A program made the translations under genes and the position numbers. DNA of 64,000 bases from Limnanthes douglasii subsp. nivea. Lineage: Eukaryota; Streptophyta; Magnoliopsida; Brassicales; Limnanthaceae. Under the pieces are notes generated by a model, which saw nothing but the letters and a program-made list of their open reading frames with translations, did not search any database and was not told the origin of the DNA. Numbering within the stretch: the first letter of the stretch is position 1; every line of letters starts with the position of its first letter. This document shows, one piece after another, positions 10,850 through 23,160 of this stretch. Location of the stretch: assembly GCA_036936605.1 (NCBI GenBank), contig JAUPFV010000005.1, forward strand, positions 55,882,742 through 55,946,741, read 5' to 3'.

Positions 10850-13005
10850 CAGTTACTAGAGCCTTCTGCTGGGGAAAGTGAGATTAACGACCCCAGAGAG
10901 GCTCCTAGTGTTGAAGAAGTTGAAACTCACTCCCTTGCAGAGGGTAAGAATATGAAGATTGGTTCCAAAATGGCACCGAAGTTAAAAAATAAGTTGTTGT
11001 CTTCTGTGTTAAACAATCAGCATGCGTTTGCTTGGTGCAATAGTGATGTAACTATAGTACCCGCAAACGTTATTTCACGCAAGTTATCCATCCAAAGTGA
11101 TATTGCACCGATTTTACAAAAAAGAAGAGCTTTTTCTAAGGAAAAAGCAGATATGATAGTTCAAGAGGTTGATCGGCTCACCAAGATGAGACACATAAAA
11201 GAATCTCAATATCCTTTATGGACTGCCAATCCGGTGTTAGTCAAGAAAAAGAACGGGAAATGGCGTATATGCACTGATTTCACTAACCTTAACAGAGCTT
11301 GCCCTAAGGATCTTTATCTTGCCCCCCGGATAGATCAATTGGTAGACTCTACGTCTGTAAACAAGTTGTTGTCCTTCATGGATGCCTTCTCCGGATATAA
11401 TTAGATACACGTGGATCCGAAGGATCAAGATCACACTACCTTTATAACATATAGAGGTCTTCATTGCTACAAGGTGATGCCATATGGATTGAAAATGCCA
11501 GGGCTACTTATCAAAGGTTGGTGAACAAAACGTTTGCTAATTAGATTGGCAGAAATATGGAAGTATACATAGATGATATGATGGTTAAAAGCCTGGAGGA
11601 GGGTTTGTACATAGTTGATCTTCAAGAAACATTTGTTAATTTAGAACATGTGAATTTGAAATTAAATCCAAAGAAATACGTGTTTAGGGTCCGATCTAGA
11701 AAGCTTATGGGTTATGTAATAAATGAGAAAGGTATCCAGCCAGATCCAGATAAGCTTAATGTATTATTGGAAATGGATCCTCCTCAAAATGTTAAAGAAG
11801 TTCAAAAGCTCACCTGAAGTTTGGCTGCCTTAAACAAATTTATTTCAAGGTCATCGGACAAGTGTGCTCCGTTTTTTCAAACCTTGAAAAATGCTAAAGA
11901 CTTCAACTGGTCCCCACAGTGCAACAAGGCCTTCGTTGAGATAAAGAAACACTTATCCTCACCAAAGACTCTTTTCAAGCCCATTCGAGGGGAAAAGCTT
12001 TATGTATACTTAGTGGTATCAGAATGTGTTACAAGTGCTGTCCTGGTAAGAGAAGTGGACAATTATCCTCGTCCGGTGTACTATATCAGTAAAAGTTTGT
12101 TAGAAGTTGAAAAGGGTATTTAAAGTTGGAAAAGTTGGCACTAGCCTTAGTGATTGCAGCAAGAAAGATGAGGCCGTATTTCCAATATCATTCTATTATT
12201 GTCCAGACATCTTTCCCGCTAAAATTTGTTCTTCAAAAGGCAGATATATCAAGCTGAATGACCAAATGGTCAGTAGAGTTGGGTGACTACGATATTGATT
12301 TTGTCCCCCGAACAGCTATTAAAGCTTAATCAGTGGTTGATTTCTTAGTAGAATTCCATGTAGATAGGAACTCTAAACAAACTTCAGAAGGTAAAACCAA
12401 GAAAAAGTGGGTAGTCCGAACTGATGGTCGATCAAGCACTATGGGTTATGGAGCTGAAGTTCGCTTAAATTCTCTGTATGGTGATAAAATGTATCAAACT
12501 ATATGCTTTGGATTTAGGGCTTCTAACAATGAGTCCGAATATGAAGCTGTTATAGTTGGTCTTAAATTGGCTCTCTTATGTGGGGCTAAGAGAGTTCGGC
12601 TAAGAGAGTTCGGCTAATGAGTGACTCTCAATTGCTCATCCACCACACTCAAGGTCAGTCTAAGGCCAATAAGGAGCAACTGATCATTTACTTACTTGTT
12701 TTGAAAGAAGTGGCAGCAAACTTCAAAAGTGTTTGTTATGAGCATATTCCCAGATTGGAGAATACACTAGTAGATTCTTTAGCAACTATAGCATATTCTG
12801 AGTCATACCCTTGGATTCACATACAAGAATGCTCGTCTATACAGATAAGTAAAAACAAAGAAGATGGGGAAAGTATGATGTTACATGTGATTCAACCTAA
12901 AAACTGGAGATATACCCTCCTTCAATATATTTCTGATGGGGTTTTGCCTTCGGACAAAGCTGTAGCAAAAAAGATTTAATACAAGGCACATGGTTTTTTT
13001 GTGAT

Positions 13006-13010
13006 AAGGG
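13006..13010. repeat. Target-site duplication AAGGG of element C (copy 1)
   Basis: AAGGG sits immediately left of the LTR at 13011, as at 25454-25458. The partner on the far side of C is at 35960-35964. Confidence 0.85.
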
Positions 13011-13293
13011 TGGTAAGAATAAAAGTTGAATAGAGAACACAAGTATCCACAGAGAGAATTTTAGGTAGTGAAAGTAATATTTTGCTTCTGATTATTTCAT
13101 CGGTGTAAACAACCTCCTCAGCCTCTTTAAATAGGCCTAGTAAGTTTGTTACAAGAGCGGTTACATAAAGGGATATTTACAGTTTAGTCCCTATATCTCT
13201 TATAAAGCTTAATTTTACTCTATATTAATAGAACTTATTAATTAAGTCCTTATTAATTACATTTAGGTCCCTGAAGAATATATTTCCTTATCA
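13011..13293 (-). repeat. 3' LTR of element C (duplicate)
   Basis: 283 bp, TGGTAAG...CTTATCA, identical in length to the LTRs at 25459 and 35677. It is followed on the plus strand by GTAGCCCCCCTAG, the complement of a polypurine tract. Confidence 0.92.
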
Positions 13294-13630
13294 GTAGCCC
13301 CCCTAGTTCTTATACAGACAATTTATAAGAACTATTCGCTCTTCGAAGATTACTCCAAGTAAATACAAGTTCCTTCATTTCGCCTCTTTATTATGATTAA
13401 GCTCAATGACTTGCAACTTCTCTTCGAATTCAAGAATAAGTGCAAATAAATTCCCCAATCACTTCGAACATGCCAACTTGAAATGCAACCTTGCCTTTAC
13501 TTCGAATCTTCTTACTAGAGACATAATTTTACTTATGCTTCGAATTTTCTGATCCCTACTTGAAAGACTGATTAGTCCCTTCTTGATAGGTCTATGACAC
13601 TACACGTTTCCTCTACGTTTCACATTCCAC

Positions 13631-13698
13631 CCAATGAGAGCAACTCACTGGTTTTGCCTCTTCAACTTCTCAACGTCATTTCTTTTAACTATAAATAC
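13631..13698 (+). promoter_or_regulatory. Promoter of the antisense ORF in element C (duplicate)
   Basis: A CCAAT box (13631-13635) and TATAAATAC (13690-13698) lie on the plus strand between the LTR/polypurine tract and the aORF ATG at 13871. They point against gag-pol. The leader contains repeated CATCCTGTTCTTCA-like pyrimidine-rich sequence. Confidence 0.6.
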
Positions 13699-13870
13699 TC
13701 AGCTCTACCTTCACTGAGAACTTTTTAGATAAATCACTTCCAAGCCATCTTCATCCTGTTCTTCATCTTCATCCTATTTTTCATCAACCTTCAAGCCATC
13801 TTTATCCTGTTCTTCAGAAACTCCACCTTATTCAGCCATTAAAACAACTTCTTAGATCAATACCTATTGT

Positions 13871-16709
13871 ATGAGAAGATATCCCAAATACAAAAGATCT
13901 AAACCCAGAAAACCAAGAACAGCAAAGAAATCTCTCTTCCCTGGTTCTAGCAATCAAGTATTTGGTGCCTACGATTATCTTTGTATTGGAGAGAGAGCTA
14001 AAGAATACAGAGCAGCTGGGTTGATCTACAACGGTCCTCACCTTTCCTCTACCATCTTCAAATACGGTAACTTCGATCCCAACCTTGCAACTTCGTCTTC
14101 ACCCCTAGCTTCAAACCCAGAATCTAGTCAACAACCTTCTCCTCCTCGAAATCAACCCATTTCTCTAGTATTAAGACCACATCGAAAATCTAAAGCTGTC
14201 GCTTCTAACAAACCACCAACTTCTAAAAAACTACAACCCAAATCACCTACCTTACAATTCGAAGCAACTAAAAAAATTCAACCCAAATCACCTATCCTTC
14301 AATCCGAAGCAGTTAAAGTTAGGCCTAGCAAAAAATCAACCTTTCTAGCAATGGGTGACGATGCAGAAACCTCTTCTCCTCCCCCACAAGAAGTGGTTGA
14401 CACTACACCAGAAAGTAGTCAACTAATTCTTGTGACTCAAACTGAGACTCAAATCCGAAGTCGTCCCGATGAAGCCACCGATGAGGACAATAACAAAGAA
14501 AATGATTCTGAAGCCACTGAATCTGATGCCGAAGGGGAATCCGAGGCTGACGGGGCAACCCCTCCAAAGAAAAATCGAGGAAAGAAACCTCTTATTACAC
14601 TCCCCGAAGATGTTGCTGCTTTGGTTCAGGAAAACCTTCAACCGCTTAGTCCTCGGTACATTCTTGCCCTAAAATGTATCCTATACTTACTACCTCGAAT
14701 CAGAAAAAGAGGAACTCAGGAGACTATGGGGATTAACATATAACATGACTCTTCGATTACCAGTAGAAGGAGAAACACCTCTAAGCTGTCAGAAGAACGA
14801 ACTAGTAGTCTACCCTGAGCTCTTCAACTGGGGACTTCGATTTCCCCTCGATCCAATGATTGTAAGGTACTTCGAAATTCTTAAGTTGTGCCCAACACAG
14901 GTTACCCCAAACCAATTATTCACTTTATTCTCCGCCATTATGGTGTCGAGGCTAGGAGGCATCCCCCTCGAAATAGAAGACTTCATCTCACTGACCAAAC
15001 TCTCAAATGGGCCAGTTTTACCATTCTACTACCTAACGTTGGAGGATGATCTGAAGATTATCGATGACCTCCTCGAAGCTGATAAATTTTGGAAGCAGAG
15101 GTTTATCTTTTTATCAGGAGCTTGGGAAAATGGTAAAGAGATTTCCGATGACAACCCCTCAAAACTTACTATCACCTGGAGAGATAGCAGTAAGTGAATC
15201 ATTACTGTATTGTTAACATTTTTAACTTATTAAGCCTAGCCAGATTAACCAAGTCCACTTATCTAACTGTTTATTCTCTTTTCAGAAATTCCGAGGAGAT
15301 TCAAAGGTCGTCGAAAAACTGCAAAGGTTATCTTCCAGAGAATGGCTGAATGGGCAGAGAAAGCCTGGGGAAACGGCTTTCACTCAGCCTTTTTACCAAT
15401 CAACTTCGTCAACAGCCATCTGTGACGCATAACGTTGGGAGCTGACTTCCCTGAAGATCCGATGACCCACCCAGATCCCATCATAGCAGTCCAAAGAATA
15501 CTCGCACCAGATGGGAAAACCTACCTTCCCACCAAGAATCGAATTGACAGTCACCTGCCACTGAAGAAGAAGGGAAAGCTAACCCTCAAAAAAGCCAACA
15601 CAAGCAAGGCTAATCCTTCCAAAACTTCGAAGCGTGCAGGGAAACAAAAAATGCCTGCATCTCAACTTCCCCCAATATCCGAGGAAGATAAACCTGTTCT
15701 GAAAAAGAAAAAGAAAGAGGACAATACTCCAAAGAAGAAAAAGAGCAAGTCCGCCACTCCAAAGAAAAAGAACGAGGCTGACATACTCGAAGAGGTACTG
15801 GCTTCCGAGGTGCACGGGAAAACTTTTATTGAAGAAAATCCTCAAGGGGGACTGGCACTAGGAGATAACCAAATAGACGATTACCTTAACCTCGAAGATT
15901 TCAACTCAAGCGGGGATTTTGCATTCACTGGTGAAGGCTCCCAGCCTACCAACACCATTCCATCAACTTCTACTGGGGCTGCCATGGCTTCAACATCTAA
16001 CGCAATTGTTCCTGTTCATCACCACCCATCAAACTTGCCCAATCCAGACAAATCTGATGAGGTAACTTCAATTCTTCGACCTTTTGATAACTTAAGTGCT
16101 GCAGCCAAAAAATTATGTGAAGAAGTAAAAAATTCACACACACAATTGGAGCTCCTTGCACAAGAATTAATCAAGAGAAAAAAAGAAACAGAGTCTGAAA
16201 AGGCTTCGAAAAATGAAGCACTTCAAAAGTTCGAAGCTGAGAAAGGAAAGCTTCTTAAAGAACATAAAGAAGAAATCGAAGCTCTGGAGGCTTCTCATCG
16301 ACTGGCTCTTGAAGATCTAAAATCTCAACATTCTACTGCCATTTCCGAAGAAAAGAAAAAATCTACCGATGCTGAGAAACTTGTTAAAGAAACTCAGGAA
16401 AAACTGGATAATTGCCAAACTCAATTGACTACGCTTCGAACAGGATTCGAGGAAGAAAAGAAGGCTGCCGTCAAGAAAGCCGAAGCTGCTGTTGGTTCTG
16501 TGATGCTTAATGGTATCAAAAAGGCTGCAATCGATACAGCTAACAATCTTCTTCGAGAAATCCATGCTGCCTATCCAAGGCTAAACTTAACAGAATTTTG
16601 GAAGCAAGTCCCAGAGAAAGATCGTCCAAAAGAGGCATTCGAAGTACCATCAAGCTCTTCAGAAGAAAGTGACGCTTCTGACGGGTCATCGGAAGAAGAT
16701 GATGATTAA
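13871..16709 (+). pseudogene. Antisense extra ORF (aORF) of element C, duplicate copy
   Basis: This plus-strand gene opposes pol. Exon 1 begins at ATG 13871: a basic start, VFGAYDYL, a Pro/Ser/Lys-rich region and an acidic stretch (14460-14550). The frame shifts by one base near 14690, then continues into the conserved domain (ELFNWGLRFPLDP, PNQLFTLFSA) to 15189. An intron at 15190-15285 has GTAAGT, CTAAC and TTTTCAG. Exon 2 runs in frame to 16709 with one TGA at 15423-15425, probably from CGA. The C-terminal half has Lys-rich repeats, a long predicted coiled coil (about 16090-16500) and an acidic Ser/Glu/Asp tail. It resembles 'putative gypsy type transposon' ORFs from memory. Function unknown. 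Confidence 0.75.
15190..15285 (+). other. Intron of the element C aORF (duplicate)
   Basis: 96-bp AT-rich intron, GTAAGT donor, CTAAC branch-like sequence at about 15263, TTCTCTTTTCAG acceptor. Splicing keeps the reading frame into exon 2 (IPRRFKGRRK). An intron at the same protein position is indicated in elements A and B. Confidence 0.75.
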
Positions 16710-16829
16710 TCAATAGTTTACATATGTAGTGATTGTTTTGTGTGTGTTTTAATTAAGTAGTTTGTCCTCTTTTTTTTGTAAGCTTCACCTTTATCCAATG
16801 AGACAAGCAACTTTCTTAATATTTCAAAT

Positions 16830-17038
16830 CCTTAGTGCACTTATAAAGTATGACAACTTCGAAAATTAGATGCACTTACAAGACGTGGCACCTCGAAAAT
16901 TAGATGCACTCATAAGACGTGGAACCCCGAAAATTAGATGCACTCATAAGACGTGGCACCTCGAAAATTAGATGCACTCATAAGACGTGGCACCTCGAAA
17001 ATTAGATGCACTCATAAGACGTGGCACCTCGAAAATTT
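16830..17038. repeat. 34-bp tandem repeats of element C (duplicate)
   Basis: About six units of 34 bp containing CGAAAATTAGATGCACTCAT and AAGACGTGGCACCT; the first unit is degenerate. They lie between the aORF end and the pol end. There are no spacers, so it is not CRISPR-like. Confidence 0.9.
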
Positions 17039-17271
17039 GGTTGTTTCTTCAAAGCTATTGCTTCGGAAAATTATTCTTGGTCAACTTTCAAAGATGATCA
17101 ATCTTTGCCAAGTTACCAAAATAATAAATCACCCATCATACTAAACAACCAATGGCCAAAAGAAATTTTATTAAAAAATTCAATATTAACCAGACACCTC
17201 GTTAAAACCTTTCTGGGCCAACTAGAATAAGGAAAGAGTATGTCTGTTTTACAAAAATTCGAAGTTCGATT

Positions 17272-19682
17272 TTACTCACAGTACAATTTCAAATGCTCTA
17301 TATTCCAAGGGTGCTTGAGCATCCTCCCCTCGCGATCAGACAACCTGTAGGAACCTGGCTTGACCTTCATTTTGACTTCATAAGGACCCTCCCAATTCGG
17401 AGCCAATTTTCCGAGGTGCTTGTCCTTAGTATGAAGAAATACTTTTCGCAACACCCGATCGCCAACTTTGAATTCTCTCTTCTTAACTTTAGCATCGTAC
17501 CTGCTTCTCATTAAGGTTTGATAATGAACCACATTTAAATGCGCTTTGACCCTTTTTTCTTCTAACAAATCAAGCTCAACCCTTCTAGCTTCATCATTAT
17601 CCACGTCGGAATATCGTAATAACCTATAGGAAGGCAATGTAGATTCAGCAGGGCACACATCGTCCATTCCATACACCAAAGAGAAAGGAGTCTCCTTTGT
17701 GGCCTCTCTAGGGGTTGTTCGATATGCCCACAACACTTCTTGAAGATAATTTGGCCATTTCCCTGCTGCTCCTGCCAAATTTTTCTTTAAACCCTCCAAA
17801 ATAGATCTATTTGTAACTTCTACCTGCCCATTTGCTTGGGGGTGGAAAGGAGTAGAAAAGCATTGTTGTATTCCTTTCGAAGAGCAAAAAGAATCCATTT
17901 CCTTGTTATTAAATTGGGGACCGTTGTCCGTCGTTATTTTTCGAGGAACTCCAAAACGGTAGCAGATGTTACTTTGAATAAACTTGATTGCATCCTTAGC
18001 TTTTGTCCCAGCTAAAGGTTCCTCTTCTGCCCACTTCGAAAAATAATCAACCGCAACAATAATCATCTGTCTTCCACCTGAAGCCATAGGTAATGGTCCT
18101 ACTAAATCAATCCCCCACCTATCGAAAGGAACCGCCTCTGAGATTGTCAATAGGGGTACTGCTGGTTTATGTATTAAATTTGCATACCTCTGGCAAATAT
18201 CACAGCTTCGAACTAATAACTTGGCATCCTGCAATATGGTAGGCCAATAATACCCTGCCAACAATACCCTACGCGTTAAAGCTTTGAATCCACAATGAGC
18301 TGACCCATCTCCATCATGTAATTCAGACAGAATGTTTTGAGACTCTTGCTTACTCAAACATCGTAACAAAGGTTTCGACGCAGATCTCTTGTACAAAACC
18401 CCATCCAATACTATATAGCCAAGAGATTTATACTTTATTTTCTTGAGCAAGTGTTTATCAAGAGGTAGTATTCCCTTCGAAATAAAGTTTAACAAGTCAA
18501 ACCTCCAATCACCTCGAACGCGCATCGGATCATTTACTACCTCCTCAACAAATTCACATTGGTCAGAACTCAATATAATCGAGGGCAATGGTTGTGTCAC
18601 GATCCATGGATATTCTTCAGAGTAAGCCATTGTTGCTAAAGAATCAGCCATTATATTGTTACCTCTTCGAATATGCTCCACCTCGACATTTTCAAATTGT
18701 GCCATCATTCCTCGTAGCTCTTGCAAGTACAAAACCAAACGATCCTTTTTAGCTTCTGATACCCCTTTAACATGGTTAACGACCAACTGCGAGTCTGTTT
18801 CTAAGCGCACGAATATTGCTCCACAAATATTTGCTAACCGCAATCCTGCTAGCACAGCTTCATATTCGGCTTCATTATTCGAAGCATGAAATCCAAATTT
18901 TATAGCTTGAAACATAAACTCCCCTGTTGGTGCCACCAATTCAACTCCTGCACTCGACCCTTTATTACTGGATCCCCCATCAGTTCGTATCGTCCACGTC
19001 GGATTCGCGTTCACTTTTTCACCATCTTTCTCTTCGGATCTGCTCGAATGGAAATCAACCAAGAAATCTGCTAAGGCTTGAGCTTTGATAGCTGTTCTAG
19101 GAGAGAACAACACATCGAAATCTCCTAATTCTACAGACCACTTAGTCATCCTCCCTGAGATATCTGGCTTTTGCAACACATTTTTCAATGGATATGAAGT
19201 CCGAACCACAATTGTATGTGCCTGGAAGTAAGGACGCATCTTTCTCGCTGCTACTACTATACACAGTGCCAATTTTTTGAACTTCAAATATCGTTTCTCA
19301 GCATCAACCAAACTTTTACTGACATAGTAAACAGGCTTCGAAATCCTCGTATCTTCACTAACCAGAACTGCACTTACTGCATAATCCGATACTGCTATAT
19401 ACAAAAATAATTGCTCACCCTTTCGAGGCTTTGATAATATTTCAGGAGAGGACAAAAGATTTTTGATCTTCACAAAAGCTTCTTCACAATCCGAAGTCCA
19501 CTCAAAATTATTTGGTCGACGCAGCACCTGGAAAAAAGACAAGCACTTATCTGAAAAACGAGAAATGAATCTGTTCAAAGCTGCTAACCTGCCCGTTAAC
19601 ATTTGCACTTCTTTGATATTACGAGGTGAAGACATTGATATCAGAGCCTTCAACTGTTCTGGGTCCACTTCGATTCCTCTTT
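17272..19682 (-). pseudogene. Element C pol, truncated duplicate (part of RT, RNase H, aRNase H, integrase)
   Basis: The frame is open from the duplication junction to the stop at 17272. It keeps TDGGSS and ADFLVDF in the archaeal-like RNase H, the integrase zinc-binding His and Cys, and the DDE residues (GIDLVGP, TTDNGPQF, GQVEV). The RT catalytic YIDD is lost. At the junction the frame happens to run on into an RT fragment of A (FEEQIGKNVEVYIL), making a chimeric ORF to 19767 that is an accident of the duplication. Confidence 0.88.
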
Positions 19683-19685
19683 GAT

Positions 19686-22600
19686 ATACGTGACGCTCTT
19701 GACCAACATGTCGTAATATATAGACCTCAACATTTTTCCCAATCTGTTCCTCAAAGACCTTATTCACAAGCCTCTGATAAGTAGCCCATGCATTCTTCAG
19801 ACCAAATAAAATAACCTTTTAACAGTATAAACTCCTCCCTGTGATAAATGTGGTGCTTTTCTGATCTCTTGGATCCAGCTTTATTTGGTTGTACCCTGCG
19901 TAGGCATTCACAAACAATAATAACTTGTTTTCTGACGTCGAATCTACCAACTGGTCAATCCTTGGTATGGGAAATGGGTCCTTATGACACACTCTGTCGA
20001 GGTCCGTGAAGTCTACGCACATTCTCCATTTATCGTTTTTATTTTCCACCAAAACTGGATTTTCTGTCCAGCGCGGATACTGGGACTCCCTTATATGTCC
20101 TACCCTTGTTATCCTTTCAACCTCTGAAATAATTTCCTCTACCTTTTCTTAGGAGAAAGCTCGGCGTTTTTGCGTTATAGGTCGAACACTTGGATTTATG
20201 GACAATTGATGATAGATAACACTCTCAGGGAACCATGTAACATCTTCTGAGCACCATGCAAACAAATGTATATTTTGTCCAAGAAAATCAATCAATTTTT
20301 ACCGAAAAATGGGGATAAGTTTACACCAATCTTCAAAACTTTTCCTTTGGAAAATTCGTACTTTTCACAACTTTCATCGGTAAGTAATAATCCTGTGGTC
20401 TCTCTAGGATCGTCTGCAGGCTCATATCCAGGAGCCGACCCCACTAACTGCTAATCCTTTACATTGACCATCTTTTTATCTGATTTTGTTGCAAGTGCTG
20501 CTCGGTAACATTCTTTCACTGTCTTTTGGCTGCTTCTGACAACGCCGACATTGTTTCCGATCACATACTTTAAACACTGATGAACCGTAGAGGTTACGAC
20601 ATGCATCCTTGACAACCAAGATTGGTTGAAAATTGCGTTATGTGACGTCAGAGTATCTACGACTATAAACAGGATCGTTACTTCTTTTTTGAAAGGCCCT
20701 CGTCCGAGCTGGACCACACCTTCAAACTCGCCGACTACCTCTGCCGATGCTCATGTAAAACCAATAATAGTTCGATCCAATTTCAAGATCACTAGTTTAT
20801 TCCTAAACCCTGATAAAGTTGATAAGAAAATAATGTTCGCCGAACTCCCAGTATCCACCAATATTCTCCGAACCTCCTCACCAGCAATAGCCGCTACAAT
20901 TACGATTGCGTCTTCATGATGACTGACAATGTCTCTCATATCATCATCATCAAAGCACAAAATGTGATATGTGTTCTAGTATAAGTGAGGCGAAGCTCTT
21001 GCCTCTAATTGTGTAGCCAGATTAACCACATGCCTCTTCCGAGACGAATTGGTGATACCTGCCATTGAGTCGCCCCCGAAAATAATTAGAGACTCGAAAA
21101 AATTACACAAGTCACTTACCTTTCCTCGCGCCACATGCACTACTTCCTCAATTACTCCGATCACATTCCTGTTTTTATCCGGGTCCAAATACTCAGTGGA
21201 CACATCAAACGAACCGGTGACCTCGGATATCACCAAAGAGATTTTTTGCTGTGGCGCTGCTACAATCTGTTTAGCCGCTCTGCTTTGCTGAGCTTGTTTC
21301 TATACGTACTCAAGCAATTTTCCATTGTTAATTTGTGCTTGCACTTCTTTCTTGAGCGCAATGTAATCTTTGGTATCATGACCTACGTCCTCATGATACC
21401 TACAGTAGCAATTGTTTCGGCATTTACGTTGAGTTCCGATCGGAAATGGCTTCCAGAAGTGTACACTTTTCCTTGACTTGTCGAAAATAGTTGCAACACA
21501 TTCAGTCAAATCAGCAAAGTAGTCAGGTCGAACCCATTTATTCGATATGGGTCGGTAATTGTTTCCCTGGTAATTATTTCGTACCCTCTGAGTCTGATTC
21601 CCGGATCCTTTCACGTTTGATTCCTGTGTTGCTGGTGCTACCGTAGTTATCGGTTGTGGCTAAGGAATCATGACTGTTTTTTGTGGAGTCTTTTGATACG
21701 TAAGAACCAAAGCTTGAGTGGTTTGTTGGATTTGTGCTGCCAACTCCGATGCTTCAGTTTCTTCAATCAGGATCTGCTTTTCTACCTGAGCTAACAAGGC
21801 AGAAAAGGTAAAAGCCTGTTTCTTCGTTACAGCTTGTTTCATCGGGCCAAGCAACAAGCCTAATCTATAACCAATCAGAGCCACACTTTCATCACAATAG
21901 TAAAGATTAGTCTTCGCATCTATAAAGCGTCGAGTATAATCCCTCAAACTTTCTCCGACCTTTTGTCGGCAATTGACGATTGTATCTCTATTAGCTCGGA
22001 AGTTCTTACTTCCAACAAACTGCTACCTGAACATCATCCAGAACGTACCGAAGTTTTTAATGCATCCCTGTGGCAATCGATTGTACCACTTTAATGCCCT
22101 GTCTTTAAATGTCATCGAGAATGCTCAACAGATCAACTTGTCATCGTTGTCGAATCTTAACATAAAATTCTTGAAAGCTTCCAGGTGGTTGTCAGGGTCT
22201 TTCTTTCCGTCATATTTTTTGAGCTTCAAGATATCAAAGTGTTTCGGGAGATGTCCCGACAAGATTTCATCTGATAACGGGGATGACCTCTAATTATGTC
22301 AGAGGCTAAAAGTTCAGCCTCCTAAACCTTCTAAATGACTTACAAATAACCCTTCTTCGAGTGGGTTTGCGAATTGGCTTCCGATCCTGTAGCCACAAGA
22401 CTGGATCCCTAATGGAAATTGAAACTGGAGGCCATTCTGCTGTTCCCTGTTAACTATGACTGTATCGACCTTTTCAGCAGACGTCGGAGTCACTTTATCG
22501 ACGCTGTCACCTTGAGGTTTGACTATCTTTTCTTGTAGTGACTTACACCTTCAAAGTTCTCGCTCCCTGGTCATTCTTTTATCCTTTATAAGACATCGGA

Positions 22601-23160
22601 AATCTCTGTCAGGGGAAGAAGACTCACACATATCTTCCCCCGTTGAATATTCGTACCCATGCTTGGCCCGTAATCTAGACTTATTTCTTGCAACCCACTG
22701 AGCCTTCGCACTCGAGTTCTGCCTTTGTAAAAATCCACTTCATCCCGATCGAAAATGCAATTGGCTTCTTTCCCTTCCTCAAACGATCGTTCGCTTCGAC
22801 CGTCGAGCCGTCACTTCTTCTCAGCCAAAGCCATTTTTTTCCTCAGCATTTAGCTTAACAATGTCGTCCAACAGCTCTTGCCTCGTCATGATTAAGGTCG
22901 ACCGTTTGCTTCATCCCTGATTACCCTGATCGTCATCACCAAATAACTCCTTAGAGTACCGACCCTCTAAATATGATTTCTCCTTGTCAGAACCTCTCTC
23001 ATTTTCCTTTTCCTTTCTAGCCTCGACATTCCTAGCTTTGGTATTCATTCCTTGAATTTTAAGTTTTTGATAGGGTCGAGATTTTGGGGAACTTGCTCTC
23101 CGGATATCTCTCTTTCCCACAGACGGCGCCAATGATAAGTCTCAGAATATCTAGAGTAGA
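19686..23160 (-). pseudogene. Second copy of element A RT start, protease and gag remnants
   Basis: Duplicate of 7238-10712: partial RT, the UAG at 20451-20453, protease, gag, primer site and LTR remnant. A base change at 19819 (G in copy 1, T here) adds a stop in RT. A change at 19713 converts a TGA of copy 1 into CGA, which allows the chimeric ORF across the junction. Confidence 0.85.

Larger units (their letters stand above)
10713..13010 (+). pseudogene. Element B pol: protease end, RT, RNase H (duplication copy 1)
   Basis: It opens in frame in the protease (HQCLKYAVQGQVGVV from 10718), reaches the UAG at 10847, and continues in the same frame into RT (10952-11404: WTANPVLVKKK, WRICTDFTNLNRAC). 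It has a stop at 11402-11404 (DAFSGYN-stop), a frameshift near 11500, then YIDDMMVKS at 11568. Connection and RNase H run to 12123. The archaeal-like RNase H follows at 12333-12979, with the first motif as TDGRSS. A short duplication near 12590-12615 (CTAAGAGAGTTCGG twice) shifts the frame. At 13010 the gene is interrupted by element C; the continuation is at 35960. Confidence 0.85.
7238..19682. repeat. Tandem segmental duplication, copy 1 (12,445 bp)
   Basis: It is nearly identical to 19686-32130 at a constant offset of 12,448 bp. Copy 1 starts inside the RT of A and ends inside the pol of C. The junction after 19682 carries three extra bases (GAT) that match neither flank. Differences seen include 7265, 7371, 8331, 14729, 18978 and 19068 (copy-1 coordinates), about a dozen in all. 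It includes nested elements, so it postdates the insertion of C. Confidence 0.95.
13011..19682 (-). mobile_element. Truncated duplicate of Tat element C
   Basis: It carries the 3' LTR, the antisense ORF with promoter, tandem repeats, integrase, both RNase H domains and part of RT, and then ends at the duplication breakpoint. It lacks the first part of RT, gag, primer site and 5' LTR. It arose by segmental duplication, not by transposition. Confidence 0.92.

Noticed and set aside
13871..14743. Separate gene for the first part of the C aORF
   Set aside because: The stop at 14743 follows a one-base frame shift. The next frame reads smoothly into the conserved domain, so both are parts of one broken gene.
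16830..17230. CRISPR-like array or repeat-encoded proteins in the 34-bp repeats
   Set aside because: The units are directly adjacent with no unique spacers, and the genome is a plant. The short ORFs here are repeat artefacts.
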